DNA from: Deltaproteobacteria bacterium | GTDB lineage: Bacteria > Desulfobacterota > Desulfuromonadia > Geobacterales > JAJYBI01 | Reading direction: 5' to 3' | NCBI GenBank assembly: GCA_021779095.1 | Contig: JAJYBI010000006.1 | Coordinates: 1 to 64,000 of the forward strand | DNA: 64,000 nt | In this document: positions 57,333 to 64,000 of the stretch, one piece after another | How positions within the stretch are numbered: the stretch's first letter is position 1 | Layout: each line of letters starts with the position of its first letter | Position numbers and translations under genes: made by a program | The notes under the pieces: generated by a model | The model's input: the letters and a program-made list of their open reading frames with translations, nothing else | Database searches by the model: none | Told to the model about the DNA's origin: nothing

Positions 57333-58267
57333 TGCTCCCCTGCCCCCGCTGCGGCCAGGAAAACCCGATCGCCCCCGGATCCGCGGACCGTGCGTACCAT
57401 GCTACCTGCACCCGTTGTGGGTCCCCGTTCGCCGCTGAAGGGGCCTACGCCGTGCACCGTGACTTCAGGGGGATGACCGTGTACTGCGGCCAGTGCGGCA
57501 GGAGATTCCCGTTCGCCGCGTCCTGCCCCTCCTGCGCGACACTCTTCGCCGGCTATCTGCTCGTTGCGCCGGACGAGTCGCGACATACCGTCATCTCCTC
57601 CGGCTGGAGGCCGTCGGCCGCCAAACTGCAGCCCCGTCGTGAACCGTCACGGCCCACCGCCCATCGTACCGGCACGGCTATCCCGCTCCGGCTCCGGATC
57701 GGGGCGGCGATCCTCGCCGTCGTGCTGATCCCGCTGCTGGCGGGCATGGTTCTGCACCACCGCCGGCAGGCGGAACGCGCCTACCTGAAGAACTACGTGC
57801 TGGCCCTGTACTGCATGAAATCCGGCTTCGACCATGACAACGCCTTCAGCAGCGGTTATCTGACCGACTGGCGAAACAGCGCGGAACGGAACCTCACCCC
57901 TCCCCTGCAGGATATGGACAGCCTGTCCACCCTGGAGTCGATCAAGGGAGAGGTCGACAAGATAATGGGCAGGCTGAACGATCCGCCGGAACAGCTGCGT
58001 GACGCCGGCTCGCTCCTCGGCCGGCTCTACGACGATTACAATCGGCAGTACGCCCTCGTCCGGCAGCCATCGGGTTCGATAAATAGCTACGACCGGTCGT
58101 TGCAAGCGGCTCAGCAGGGGTTCTCGACCGATCTGGAGCAGCTCAGAGCCAGTCTTCCGGCGCCGCTGCGCGCCCAGGTCACAAAGGATGCCAGGAAATA
58201 CGACCTGCAGTTCCTGGAGCCTCGCAACGAAAGCCCGGCGGACCAGCCAACGGGAGGCGACCGATGA
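57329..58267 (+). CDS. Double zinc-ribbon membrane protein
   Basis: 312 residues. The N-terminal 70 residues carry four CxxC pairs (Cys5/8, 27/30, 53/56, 66/69), two zinc ribbons in the cytoplasm. A basic linker leads to one TM segment (about 124-142), and the remainder is a helical extracytoplasmic domain with LTDWRNSAERNLTP and coiled-coil-like stretches. No enzymatic motif. The ATGA overlaps on both sides place it in the pseudopilin/HD-GYP operon, suggesting a structural or sensory partner. Function is not recognised. Confidence 0.8.
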   Translation: MMLPCPRCGQENPIAPGSADRAYHATCTRCGSPFAAEGAYAVHRDFRGMTVYCGQCGRRFPFAASCPSCATLFAGYLLVAPDESRHTVISSGWRPSAAKLQPRREPSRPTAHRTGTAIPLRLRIGAAILAVVLIPLLAGMVLHHRRQAERAYLKNYVLALYCMKSGFDHDNAFSSGYLTDWRNSAERNLTPPLQDMDSLSTLESIKGEVDKIMGRLNDPPEQLRDAGSLLGRLYDDYNRQYALVRQPSGSINSYDRSLQAAQQGFSTDLEQLRASLPAPLRAQVTKDARKYDLQFLEPRNESPADQPTGGDR

Positions 58268-59382
58268 TCGGCATCCTCGTCATCGCCACCGACCAGCGCG
58301 CCCGTGATCTCGTCAGCCATATCCAGCCGATGGTGCACGGAACGATCATCCAGACCGGTACCTTCGAGCAGGGAATGGGAGAGGTCTTCAGCAAGCGGCC
58401 GGCCATCGTACTCGTTCAGCAGGTCATCTACGGGATCGACTGCAAGACATTCGTCAGCCAGATAAAGAGCCTGCAGATGGCCGATCTCCCCCGGTTCGTC
58501 ATGCTGTGCAACACGTTCGTCCCACCTGAGGAAAGCTCGTGCGATGCGATGGTCGATCTCTCCCTGCCGCAGGAAGAGATGACCGCGGCACTCCTGAAGG
58601 TCATGGTCACGATCCCCGGCTTTCAGAGGCAACAACCGGCCGTGGCGCCGTCCGCCGACGGAGAAGCAGGCGCATCGGTATCGGCCGATGCCGGCGCGCC
58701 CGCTGCACCGTCTCCCCCGCCCGGCCCGCCTCCGGAGAGGACCGACGGGTGGCGTCAGCCGGACAGGGCCAAGCCTGGCGTCAGTGCGGCAGCCGGCGCG
58801 AAACCCTCGCCTCCCCCCTGCTACCTGGTAGGGATACCGGCGCAGCGACCACAGCAGCGCCCCCCCCGTACGCGCCGCCTTCTGCCCGCAACGGTCCTCT
58901 TCCTGGTGGTCGCCGCAGTTGCCATAGCCGTATGGCTCAGAAGCATGCATCATCGGGCCGCAACGGATGTGCCGGCCAGAACGCAGTCATCGCGGGTGGT
59001 TCAACCACCGCCGAAACCGCCCGCCTCCGCTATCCGTCTGCCGGCCGTCGTGGAGAAGGCACACCGGGACCCGGCCTATGCCGCTGCACATCCGGGCTGG
59101 ATGCGGTACCTCACCTCCAGCCTGGAGTTCCGCGTCTTCCGGGAAAGGGGCGCTCTGCGGGCTGTTCAGGTGATAGGGCTCACGCAGGATGCCATTACAA
59201 AACCGTTCTTCCGGCAGTTTGTCCGCGACCTGACCGGAACACCGCCCCCGTCGCTCAGCCAGAGCACCGGCAAGGACGGGGAGGTGCAGGAAAGCGGAAA
59301 GGGAGGTGGCGGCGCGGAGTTCCTGCTGTACCACTCCGGGAGAACCGGCCGGATCATCGCCTTCGTCGTGCAACTCCCGTAA
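58264..59382 (+). CDS. Pseudo-receiver membrane protein
   Basis: 372 residues. The N-terminus (1-120) has the alternating strand-helix pattern of a receiver domain (MIGILVIATDQRARDLV, then AIVLVQQVIYGID) but lacks the acidic pocket, the phosphoacceptor Asp and the conserved Lys, so it cannot be phosphorylated normally. A Pro/Ala-rich linker, one TM segment (about 205-225) and a C-terminal domain with HPGWMRYLTSSLEFRVF follow. Last gene of the four-gene operon, ending just before a strong terminator. Function unknown. Confidence 0.75.
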   Translation: MIGILVIATDQRARDLVSHIQPMVHGTIIQTGTFEQGMGEVFSKRPAIVLVQQVIYGIDCKTFVSQIKSLQMADLPRFVMLCNTFVPPEESSCDAMVDLSLPQEEMTAALLKVMVTIPGFQRQQPAVAPSADGEAGASVSADAGAPAAPSPPPGPPPERTDGWRQPDRAKPGVSAAAGAKPSPPPCYLVGIPAQRPQQRPPRTRRLLPATVLFLVVAAVAIAVWLRSMHHRAATDVPARTQSSRVVQPPPKPPASAIRLPAVVEKAHRDPAYAAAHPGWMRYLTSSLEFRVFRERGALRAVQVIGLTQDAITKPFFRQFVRDLTGTPPPSLSQSTGKDGEVQESGKGGGGAEFLLYHSGRTGRIIAFVVQLP

Positions 59383-59401
59383 CGGAACACCACCCCGAAA
59401 C

Positions 59402-59436
59402 AAAAAAAGCCCCCGCTGAGATGCGGGGGCTTTTTT
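59402..59436. terminator. Strong bidirectional rho-independent terminator
   Basis: AAAAAAGCCCCCGC (59403-59416) pairs with GCGGGGGCTTTTTT (59423-59436) around TGAGAT. It terminates the pseudopilin/HD-GYP operon on the + strand and the micro-gene at 59468-59530 on the - strand, where it ends in TTTTTTT. Confidence 0.92.
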
Positions 59437-59467
59437 CCGGTATCGCCCGCCAGGGTTGTTTGGCGGG

Positions 59468-59530
59468 CTAGATACTGCAACCTTCCTTGCAATGGGATAC
59501 AGGGCGAATACGAAATCTTTCAGTCCACAT
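59468..59530 (-). CDS. Micro-ORF, 20-residue Cys-containing peptide
   Basis: Reverse-strand 20-codon frame MWTERFRIRPVSHCKEGCSI. It is preceded by AAAGGAGA with 8-9 nt spacing and by a near-consensus promoter at 59578-59606. A hairpin (GCCCGCCA/TGGCGGGC, 59445-59468) overlaps its stop codon, then the bidirectional terminator at 59402 ends the unit. Two cysteines lie in C-x3-C spacing. No homologue is recognised for certain. It may be a bona fide peptide gene or a regulatory leader. Confidence 0.6.
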   Translation of the reverse strand: MWTERFRIRPVSHCKEGCSI

Positions 59531-59577
59531 CTGCGTAATCTCCTTTCATCCAGAAATGCGTTGCGGTCTGACTTTAG

Positions 59578-59606
59578 TTTATACATGCTCCGACCGACGA
59601 CGTCAA
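59578..59606 (-). promoter_or_regulatory. Sigma70 promoter of the micro-ORF
   Basis: On the reverse strand TTGACG (59606-59601), exact 17-nt spacer, TATAAA (59583-59578): 5 of 6 and 5 of 6 matches. It is one of the best promoters in the window. Confidence 0.75.
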
Positions 59607-59933
59607 TCAAAAAGACGGATTTAGTCTCTTTTGTTACCGACGCCGGATATGGGATTACGCTCCTCGGGCGGCCCCGGTGACGCAAGGGCAGGTGCGCGGG
59701 TCCCGTTCGCCGACGGAGTCCGGGACAAGCCCGATCCAGTCGTGCAGCTGCGTCACGTCAAACCCGGCCACGTCGCCCGTCAAAGACAGACACCATAAGC
59801 ATCCGGAGACGGCGTGCCGTCTGCGGGCCGAAACCGCCCGGGCGGACGACGGCCTCTCCCTGTCAAGCGCCGAACGAAGGGGGCGACGCGCCATCAACTG
59901 TTCAGTATACCCCCGAAAAAATTATGTACCAGA
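59607..59933. other. Intergenic spacer between two micro-loci
   Basis: About 330 bp with no supported gene. Open frames on both strands lack ribosome-binding sites and family features. Confidence 0.5.
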
Positions 59934-59962
59934 CTGGCATTCCGATCCGGAAGGGATATAGT
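59934..59962 (+). promoter_or_regulatory. Sigma70 promoter of the structured transcript
   Basis: CTGGCA (59934-59939), 17-nt spacer, TATAGT (59957-59962): 4 of 6 and 5 of 6 matches. Predicted start near 59969. Confidence 0.6.
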
Positions 59963-60062
59963 TGTTCCAAGGCAGGATGACGGAAGCATATCTCCACGAG
60001 AAAGGAGTTCCCGGGAGCGACGGGCGCTCCGGGCAGCGCACCACGAAGCAAAGGAGAACCGT

Positions 60063-60089
60063 ATGACCGAGGATACGCCGCCTTGCTGA
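60063..60089 (+). CDS. Eight-codon micro-ORF (MTEDTPPC)
   Basis: ATG with AAAGGAGA at ideal spacing, eight sense codons ending TGC TGA, located inside the structured transcript 59969-60202. It may be a leader peptide or a tiny functional peptide. The ribosome-binding site is stronger than that of many full genes in this window. Confidence 0.45.
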   Translation: MTEDTPPC

Positions 60090-60163
60090 GAAACCACATA
60101 CGAGATGTCATCGGGCTGTAATCGGCAGCCTGAATCCCGAGGAATGGGGAACCACCATACGAC

Positions 60164-60196
60164 GAAGCCCGCGACCACCGCGGGCTTCTCCTTTTT
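60164..60196 (+). terminator. Rho-independent terminator
   Basis: GAAGCCCGCG (60164-60173), loop ACCAC, CGCGGGCTTC (60179-60188), then TCCTTTTT. It closes the structured transcript. Confidence 0.85.
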
Positions 60197-60672
60197 CAGC
60201 ACCCCGGCGCGTCACCCCGGGGGCCGGTTACCACCCCCTTCTCCGTCAGCCTGACCCGGTCGTCCGCCAGCGTCACCAGACCGTCCTTGTAGAGTCCCCC
60301 AACCGCCTTCTTGAAGGTCTTCTTGCTCATCCCCAGGGCCCGCCGGATCTCCTCAGGCGTGCTCCCGTCGTGCAGGGGGAGCACGCCGCCGTTGGCCGCC
60401 AGGACCTTCAGGAGCACATCCCGGGCGTCCGCCATGCCTTTTGCCCCCGCCTTGCGCAGGGAGACATCCAGCTTGCCATCCGCCCGCAGGCGTTGCACGA
60501 AGCCGGACAGCCGCATGCCGACGCGGGCTCCGGCAGGCAGCTCGTCGCGGTACAGGAAGGCGTGATAGCGATTATCCACGACGACCTTGGCACCCAGGTC
60601 AGCTGAAGGTTCAACAGAAGCAGCAAAGGGGGCCGAAGCGCGTCGCCGGTCCGCACAATTACTGGAAACTGC
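60196..60672 (-). pseudogene. 5'-truncated CvfB-like RNA-binding protein
   Basis: The frame encodes the C-terminal part of the CvfB family: VVVDNRYHAFLYRDELPAG, then an S1-like strand set (GFVQRLRADGKLDVSLRK) and a winged helix (TPEEIRRALGMSKKTFKKAVG). Complete CvfB proteins have about 280 residues with further S1 domains at the N-terminus; here the open frame stops at a TGA at 60675-60673 with no usable start, and only a weak GTG at 60579 exists. The missing N-terminal domains suggest a deletion remnant. The neighbouring mscS-type gene begins only 36 nt upstream on the other strand. A short product of 127 residues from GTG 60579 cannot be excluded. Confidence 0.7.
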
Positions 60673-60710
60673 TCATTGTTAATCGTGCCCCCCGTGATAT
60701 CCTGTCATCT

Positions 60711-61559
60711 ATGGCAGACATCACTCCGGCACAAAAGGCAGCAGGGGCGGCATCTTCGGAGCTGACGGACAAGGTGGTCTTCTATTTCGTCGACCACGGG
60801 ATGCAGATCCTCACCGCCATCGTCCTCATGGGCGCAGGGGTGTTCATCGCCCGCTGGGTCGGCAATCTCGTCCACCGCTGGCTGAAGACGAAGGCGTTCG
60901 ACGAGCCGGTCAGCAGCCTCATCGTCAAGGTCGTCAAGCTCCTGATCCTGGGATTCATCGGAGTCATGGCGCTCGGCCAGATGGGGGTGCAGATCACGCC
61001 GCTGATCGCCGGGATCGGCGTGGCCGGGGTCGGTGCAAGCCTCGCCATGCAGGGGCTCCTCGGGAACCTCGTTGCCGGGCTCACCATCATATTCTCCAAA
61101 CCGTTCTCCATCGGCGAATATATCGAACTGCTCGGCGTCTACGGCCAGGTGACGGATATCGCCCTCTTCTCCACCACCCTGCTGCATGCGGACAACTCCC
61201 GCGTCATCGTTCCCAACCGGAAGATCGTGGGGGAGATCCTGCACAACTACGGCAACATCCGCCAGCTGGACCTGACCGCCGGCATTGGGTACGATGCGGA
61301 TCTCACCCGGGCGCTCGCGCTCGTGAACGAGCTTCTGCAGCACAATACCGCCGTCCTGCAAGAGCCCGCCCCCGTTGTCGGCATCGCCGCCCTCACCGAA
61401 TCATCCATTGCCCTGGCGATCAAGCCATGGGTGAGGGTGGAAGACTTCGTCTCCGCAAAGGCGGCCATCTATCAGGCCGTTCTGGAGGGTTTCCGGGCGC
61501 ACGGGATCGATATCGCGGCACCCCGCCGGGACGTTCATCTCCTGAACCCGCCGACCTGA
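60711..61559 (+). CDS. Small-conductance mechanosensitive channel (MscS family)
   Basis: 282-residue channel subunit with three TM segments. The pore-lining TM3 is the Gly/Ala-rich stretch ITPLIAGIGVAGVGASLAMQ, followed by GLLGNLVAGLTIIFSKPFSIGEYI and the cytoplasmic beta domain with DNSRVIVPNRKIVGEILHNY. It matches E. coli MscS in length and order (heptamer, tension-gated). The ATG at 60711 lacks an obvious ribosome-binding site; the preceding in-frame region to about 60680 does not offer a better start. With MscL at 4014 the window encodes both osmotic safety valves. Confidence 0.93.
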   Translation: MADITPAQKAAGAASSELTDKVVFYFVDHGMQILTAIVLMGAGVFIARWVGNLVHRWLKTKAFDEPVSSLIVKVVKLLILGFIGVMALGQMGVQITPLIAGIGVAGVGASLAMQGLLGNLVAGLTIIFSKPFSIGEYIELLGVYGQVTDIALFSTTLLHADNSRVIVPNRKIVGEILHNYGNIRQLDLTAGIGYDADLTRALALVNELLQHNTAVLQEPAPVVGIAALTESSIALAIKPWVRVEDFVSAKAAIYQAVLEGFRAHGIDIAAPRRDVHLLNPPT

Positions 61560-61715
61560 TCCGGGAAAGCGGCCTCGACAGGCTTGCCTTCCGACCGACT
61601 GCCCCATTTCCCGGGACCGCTTTCCCGCACGAGACAGGCAACGACGCGGAACCAGTACATGCGCTGCTGACACCACGGCACAAACACCACTCCATCTATC
61701 GAACGGGAGGACAAC

Positions 61716-62579
61716 ATGCGAAACATACGCTTCGGAGTCATGGTGCTGCTGATACTGTTGTGCTGCTCGACGACACCCGCCCCGGCCCAGGTGAGCATCG
61801 GCATCGGGCTGCCCAACCTGCGGATCGGGATCAACCTGCCGCTCTACCCGGAACTCGTACCGGTGCCGGGCTATCCGGTCTACTACGCGCCCCGGCTGAA
61901 CGCCAACTACTTCTTCTACGACGGCATGTACTGGGTCTACCTGGACGACAACTGGTACGCGAGTTACTGGTTCAACGGCCCCTGGTCACTGGTGGAACCC
62001 ATGTACGTGCCGCTTTTCGTCCTGCGCATCCCCGTGCGCTACTACCGTCACCCACCTCCGTACTTCCGCGGGTGGCGGGCGGATGCGCCACCCCGCTGGG
62101 GCGAGCACTGGGGCCCCATTTGGGAGCAGCACCGGAAAGGCTGGGATAGATGGAATCGCGCGTCCCTGCCGCCCCGCGCCCCGCTCCCCAGATACCAGCG
62201 GCACTATACGGGGGACCGATATCCCCGGGTGGAGCAGCAGCGAACGCTCCGCAGCCGGCATTACCGGTACCAGCCGCGCGACCAGGAGCTCCGCCAGCAG
62301 ATGCAGCGGCAGGGAGAGCAACGGGCACCCGCGGCGACTCGGCAGAAAGAACCCCGAAAGAGAAGCCCGGCACAGCAGGAGATCCGGCGCACCATGCCGC
62401 GCCAGGCCAATCCACCGCGCCAGGAGCGGCGGCAGCAACCGACGGCGGTACCCCGTGTGCGGCAGGCGCCGAGGCCACAGAGCCAGGAACGGCAGTTGCG
62501 GAAAGGGGAAAAGATCCAGGCGCCCCGAGATCAAGGGCAGCGGAGAGAGGAAGACCGGGGCCGGGAACGGAACCGGTAA
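61716..62579 (+). CDS. Conserved secreted protein with Arg/Gln-rich tail
   Basis: 287 residues with a signal peptide (to about residue 24). The N-terminal mature region is aromatic-rich and conserved in many proteobacteria: INLPLYPELVPVPGYPVYYA, NYFFYDGMYWVYLDDNWY, PLFVLRIPVRYYRHPPPYFRGW. From about residue 165 the chain is low-complexity, dominated by Arg, Gln, Pro and Glu, and is probably disordered. Function is unknown. GGGAGG precedes the ATG. Confidence 0.85.
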   Translation: MRNIRFGVMVLLILLCCSTTPAPAQVSIGIGLPNLRIGINLPLYPELVPVPGYPVYYAPRLNANYFFYDGMYWVYLDDNWYASYWFNGPWSLVEPMYVPLFVLRIPVRYYRHPPPYFRGWRADAPPRWGEHWGPIWEQHRKGWDRWNRASLPPRAPLPRYQRHYTGDRYPRVEQQRTLRSRHYRYQPRDQELRQQMQRQGEQRAPAATRQKEPRKRSPAQQEIRRTMPRQANPPRQERRQQPTAVPRVRQAPRPQSQERQLRKGEKIQAPRDQGQRREEDRGRERNR

Positions 62580-62656
62580 CCGGTGTCGTCATACGCGGAG
62601 GCGAACTGCCGTAACGGACAGCCCGCCCCCGTTTCATGTCGCGCCCGGGAATTCTC

Positions 62657-62935
62657 ATGATCACCATCCGCGACCTTCTGAACCGGATCCGCCGGGACCG
62701 GGACTACGGCCGGGGCTCTTTCGCCGTCGGCTACTACGATCGGGTCGAAAAGCGGACCATTGTCGTCCCGCTGGGAAGCGTGCGGTTCGATCCGGACGAC
62801 CGGCGCGCGTTCCGGATCACGGACGCCGCCGGCGAGCCGCTTTCCATTCCACTGCACCGGGTGTGCGTGGTATACCGCAATGGCGAGCTCATCTGGCACC
62901 GGGAACGGTGCCGTCCCCCGCAGGACGGCACCTGA
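62657..62935 (+). CDS. DUF504 (MJ1316-type) protein
   Basis: 92-residue protein consisting of one DUF504 domain: MITIRDLLNRIRRDRDYGRG, the YYDRV..RTIVVPLGSVRFD strands and the closing IPLHRVCVVYRNGELIWHR. The MJ1316 family has been proposed to recognise RNA ends (cyclic phosphate) and often joins RNA-repair contexts; no such partners are adjacent. ATG 62657 is used because the family begins at MITI; an upstream ATG at 62636 would add seven residues. Confidence 0.85.
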   Translation: MITIRDLLNRIRRDRDYGRGSFAVGYYDRVEKRTIVVPLGSVRFDPDDRRAFRITDAAGEPLSIPLHRVCVVYRNGELIWHRERCRPPQDGT

Positions 62936-62946
62936 TCCCCGACCGG

Positions 62947-63906
62947 TCACGGCTGCCACAGGTACATGAACCCGCTGGCGGCAACGTCATCCAGACCGGC
63001 GAGCGACTCCAGTGCTCCCCCCTTCACGCCCGCATCGGCGTAGATGCTCCCCTTGTACGTGCCGGGGCGGTAGTAGGTCACCACCCGGGCGTCCTCGTCC
63101 CCCGCCTTCTTCCTGATCTCGGCGATGACGTCGTCCAGGTAGCCGATCCGGTCGATCAGCCGCGCGTCCAGCGCCTGGGAGGCGGTGTAGATGCGACCGT
63201 CAGCCAGTTTTTTAAGCTCCGCCCGCGTAAGGCGGTTCCCCGGCCGCGCCATGATGACATCCAGAAACCGGGCGTACAGCTGGTCGATGATCTCCTGCCC
63301 CAGCTTCACCTCCTCCGGGGTCGCCCGGCGGAAGGGGGAGAGGATGTCCTTCTTGTCCCCCGACTTGACGGTCTGTTCCTCCACGCCGATCTTGTCCATG
63401 AGCCCTTGCACGTTGAACTTCATCAGGATCACACCGATGCTCCCCGTGATCGCGGTAGGATGGGCCACGATCTCGTCCGCCGCCGTCGCCACGTAGTACC
63501 CCCCCGACGCCCCCACCCCCATGATGCAGGCGATCACCGGCAGATGCCTGCGCTCCTTGAACCGGAGGATGTCGTGACGGATGATGTCGCTGCCGGTGAC
63601 CGTGCCGCCGGGGGAGTTGATCCGCAGGATCAGCCCGACGATCTTGTCGTCCTTTTCCGCCTTCCGGAGCGACTCCCGCACCAGCGACACGAGGGAGGGC
63701 GCCGACTGTCCCAGGAGCGCGCCGCCTTTCTCCCGCTCGGAGATAGTGCCGCTGATATCCATGATCAGGATCTTCCCGGACCCGTCCCCCTCCAGCACCT
63801 GCTCTTCCAGCGGCTTGGACTGCGGTCCCAGCGGCAGGTTGATGGTGCAGCCGCCGGTAACCGTCACCAGCATAAGCAGGATGGCCAGTACACTCCGTTT
63901 TCCCAT
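62947..63906 (-). CDS. sppA: Signal peptide peptidase SppA (short form)
   Basis: 319-residue serine protease that degrades cleaved signal peptides in the membrane. The N-terminus is a lipoprotein-type signal (lipobox TGGC, Cys20). The S49 core contains LILRINSPGGTVTGSD, nucleophile Ser134 (GVGASGGYY) and general-base Lys186 (SGDKKDILSP), spaced 52 residues as in Bacillus subtilis SppA. This is the single-domain form, half the size of E. coli SppA. GGAGG precedes the ATG at 63906. A lipid anchor instead of a TM helix is somewhat unusual. Confidence 0.93.
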   Translation of the reverse strand: MGKRSVLAILLMLVTVTGGCTINLPLGPQSKPLEEQVLEGDGSGKILIMDISGTISEREKGGALLGQSAPSLVSLVRESLRKAEKDDKIVGLILRINSPGGTVTGSDIIRHDILRFKERRHLPVIACIMGVGASGGYYVATAADEIVAHPTAITGSIGVILMKFNVQGLMDKIGVEEQTVKSGDKKDILSPFRRATPEEVKLGQEIIDQLYARFLDVIMARPGNRLTRAELKKLADGRIYTASQALDARLIDRIGYLDDVIAEIRKKAGDEDARVVTYYRPGTYKGSIYADAGVKGGALESLAGLDDVAASGFMYLWQP

Positions 63907-64000
63907 CACAACCTCCTTCGTTCCGTTTTCAGGATTTCCCGTCTTCCCCCTGTATCGCGACTTATCTGCAATTGTACGTGGTGACGGCCAGAACGGCAAC

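Larger units (their letters stand above)
59969..60202 (+). ncRNA. Structured transcript of about 230 nt with a micro-ORF
   Basis: Bounded by a promoter and an intrinsic terminator. Contains a GC-rich stem-loop (around 60012-60036), an 8-codon ORF at 60063 with a strong ribosome-binding site, a GGCTG/CAGCC hairpin (around 60112-60130), and the word ACCACATACGA repeated near 60093 and, with one inserted C, near 60151. The segment GAATCCCGAGGAATGGGGAACC faintly resembles the 5' part of the ydaO (c-di-AMP) riboswitch, but the rest of that motif is absent. No + strand gene follows within 500 bp, so it looks self-contained. Confidence 0.5.

Noticed and set aside
59655..59961. Short ORFs on both strands between the two micro-loci
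   Set aside because: No ribosome-binding sites, no conserved features; they overlap each other and end in regulatory sequence.
60121..60163. ydaO (c-di-AMP) riboswitch
   Set aside because: Only a short stretch (GAATCC...GGGGAACC) resembles the motif; the GGGGUGAAUC and CCGAACCCG segments are missing and the terminator follows immediately.

Overview
The window is GC-rich (roughly two thirds G+C by eye), densely coded and chromosomal. Its gene content points to a member of the Geobacter lineage (Desulfuromonadia, formerly Deltaproteobacteria): several c-type cytochrome lipoproteins and triheme proteins, an OmpB/OmpC-like multicopper oxidase, a cytoplasmic FIST chemoreceptor, DUF302, DUF2750 and YkgJ proteins, and a flagellin. 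No tRNA, rRNA, CRISPR array, integrase or transposase was found. The phylogenetic call is inferred from protein content, not from a marker gene.

Layout. 0-8 kb: the 5' part of a repeat-bearing flagellin, then small housekeeping genes (rhomboid, DUF302, SDR, MscL, YkgJ, DUF2750) and a FIST-domain methyl-accepting protein behind a sigma28-like promoter. 8.2-22.4 kb: an envelope block with an AsmA/YdbH-like giant, an overlapping DUF1318 lipoprotein, a nearly 2,800-residue propeller-TPR-CHAT protein, an SH3 protein and an M48 metalloprotease. 22.4-26.9 kb: a regulatory gap with a probable small RNA, then a metallophosphoesterase / membrane protein / papain-like protease group. 27-34 kb: a receiver-AraC regulator, a multicopper oxidase, an FKBP and a DUF5666-FN3-cytochrome lipoprotein. 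34-38.5 kb: Lon and a TMTC-like membrane TPR protein. 38.7-43.2 kb: two multiheme cytochrome genes divergent from a CpxR/CpxA pair, with an array of GTAAA boxes between them. 43-46.5 kb: hydrolase, MFS exporter and a LOG/DprA-like protein. 46.6-51.2 kb: a giant modular secreted protein with a 437-bp perfect internal repeat and a GEMM-like leader. 51.4-54.5 kb: parvulin, DUF2784 and an FAD protein. 54.6-59.4 kb: a tight pseudopilin / HD-GYP / zinc-ribbon / pseudo-receiver operon. 59.4-60.7 kb: two very short genes or RNAs with their own promoters and terminators, and a 5'-truncated cvfB. 60.7-64 kb: MscS, a conserved secreted protein, DUF504 and SppA.

Themes. Much of the window concerns the cell envelope: protein quality control (CHAT, M48, Lon, SppA, rhomboid, parvulin, FKBP, CpxRA), mechanosensation (MscL, MscS) and extracytoplasmic redox proteins. 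The most unusual items are the CHAT giant, which carries a second, degenerate CHAT-like domain in its middle; the phosphodiesterase/pseudopilin operon; the cytochrome/CpxRA divergent promoter; and the two micro-loci at 59.4-60.2 kb, each with promoter, Shine-Dalgarno-led micro-ORF and intrinsic terminator.
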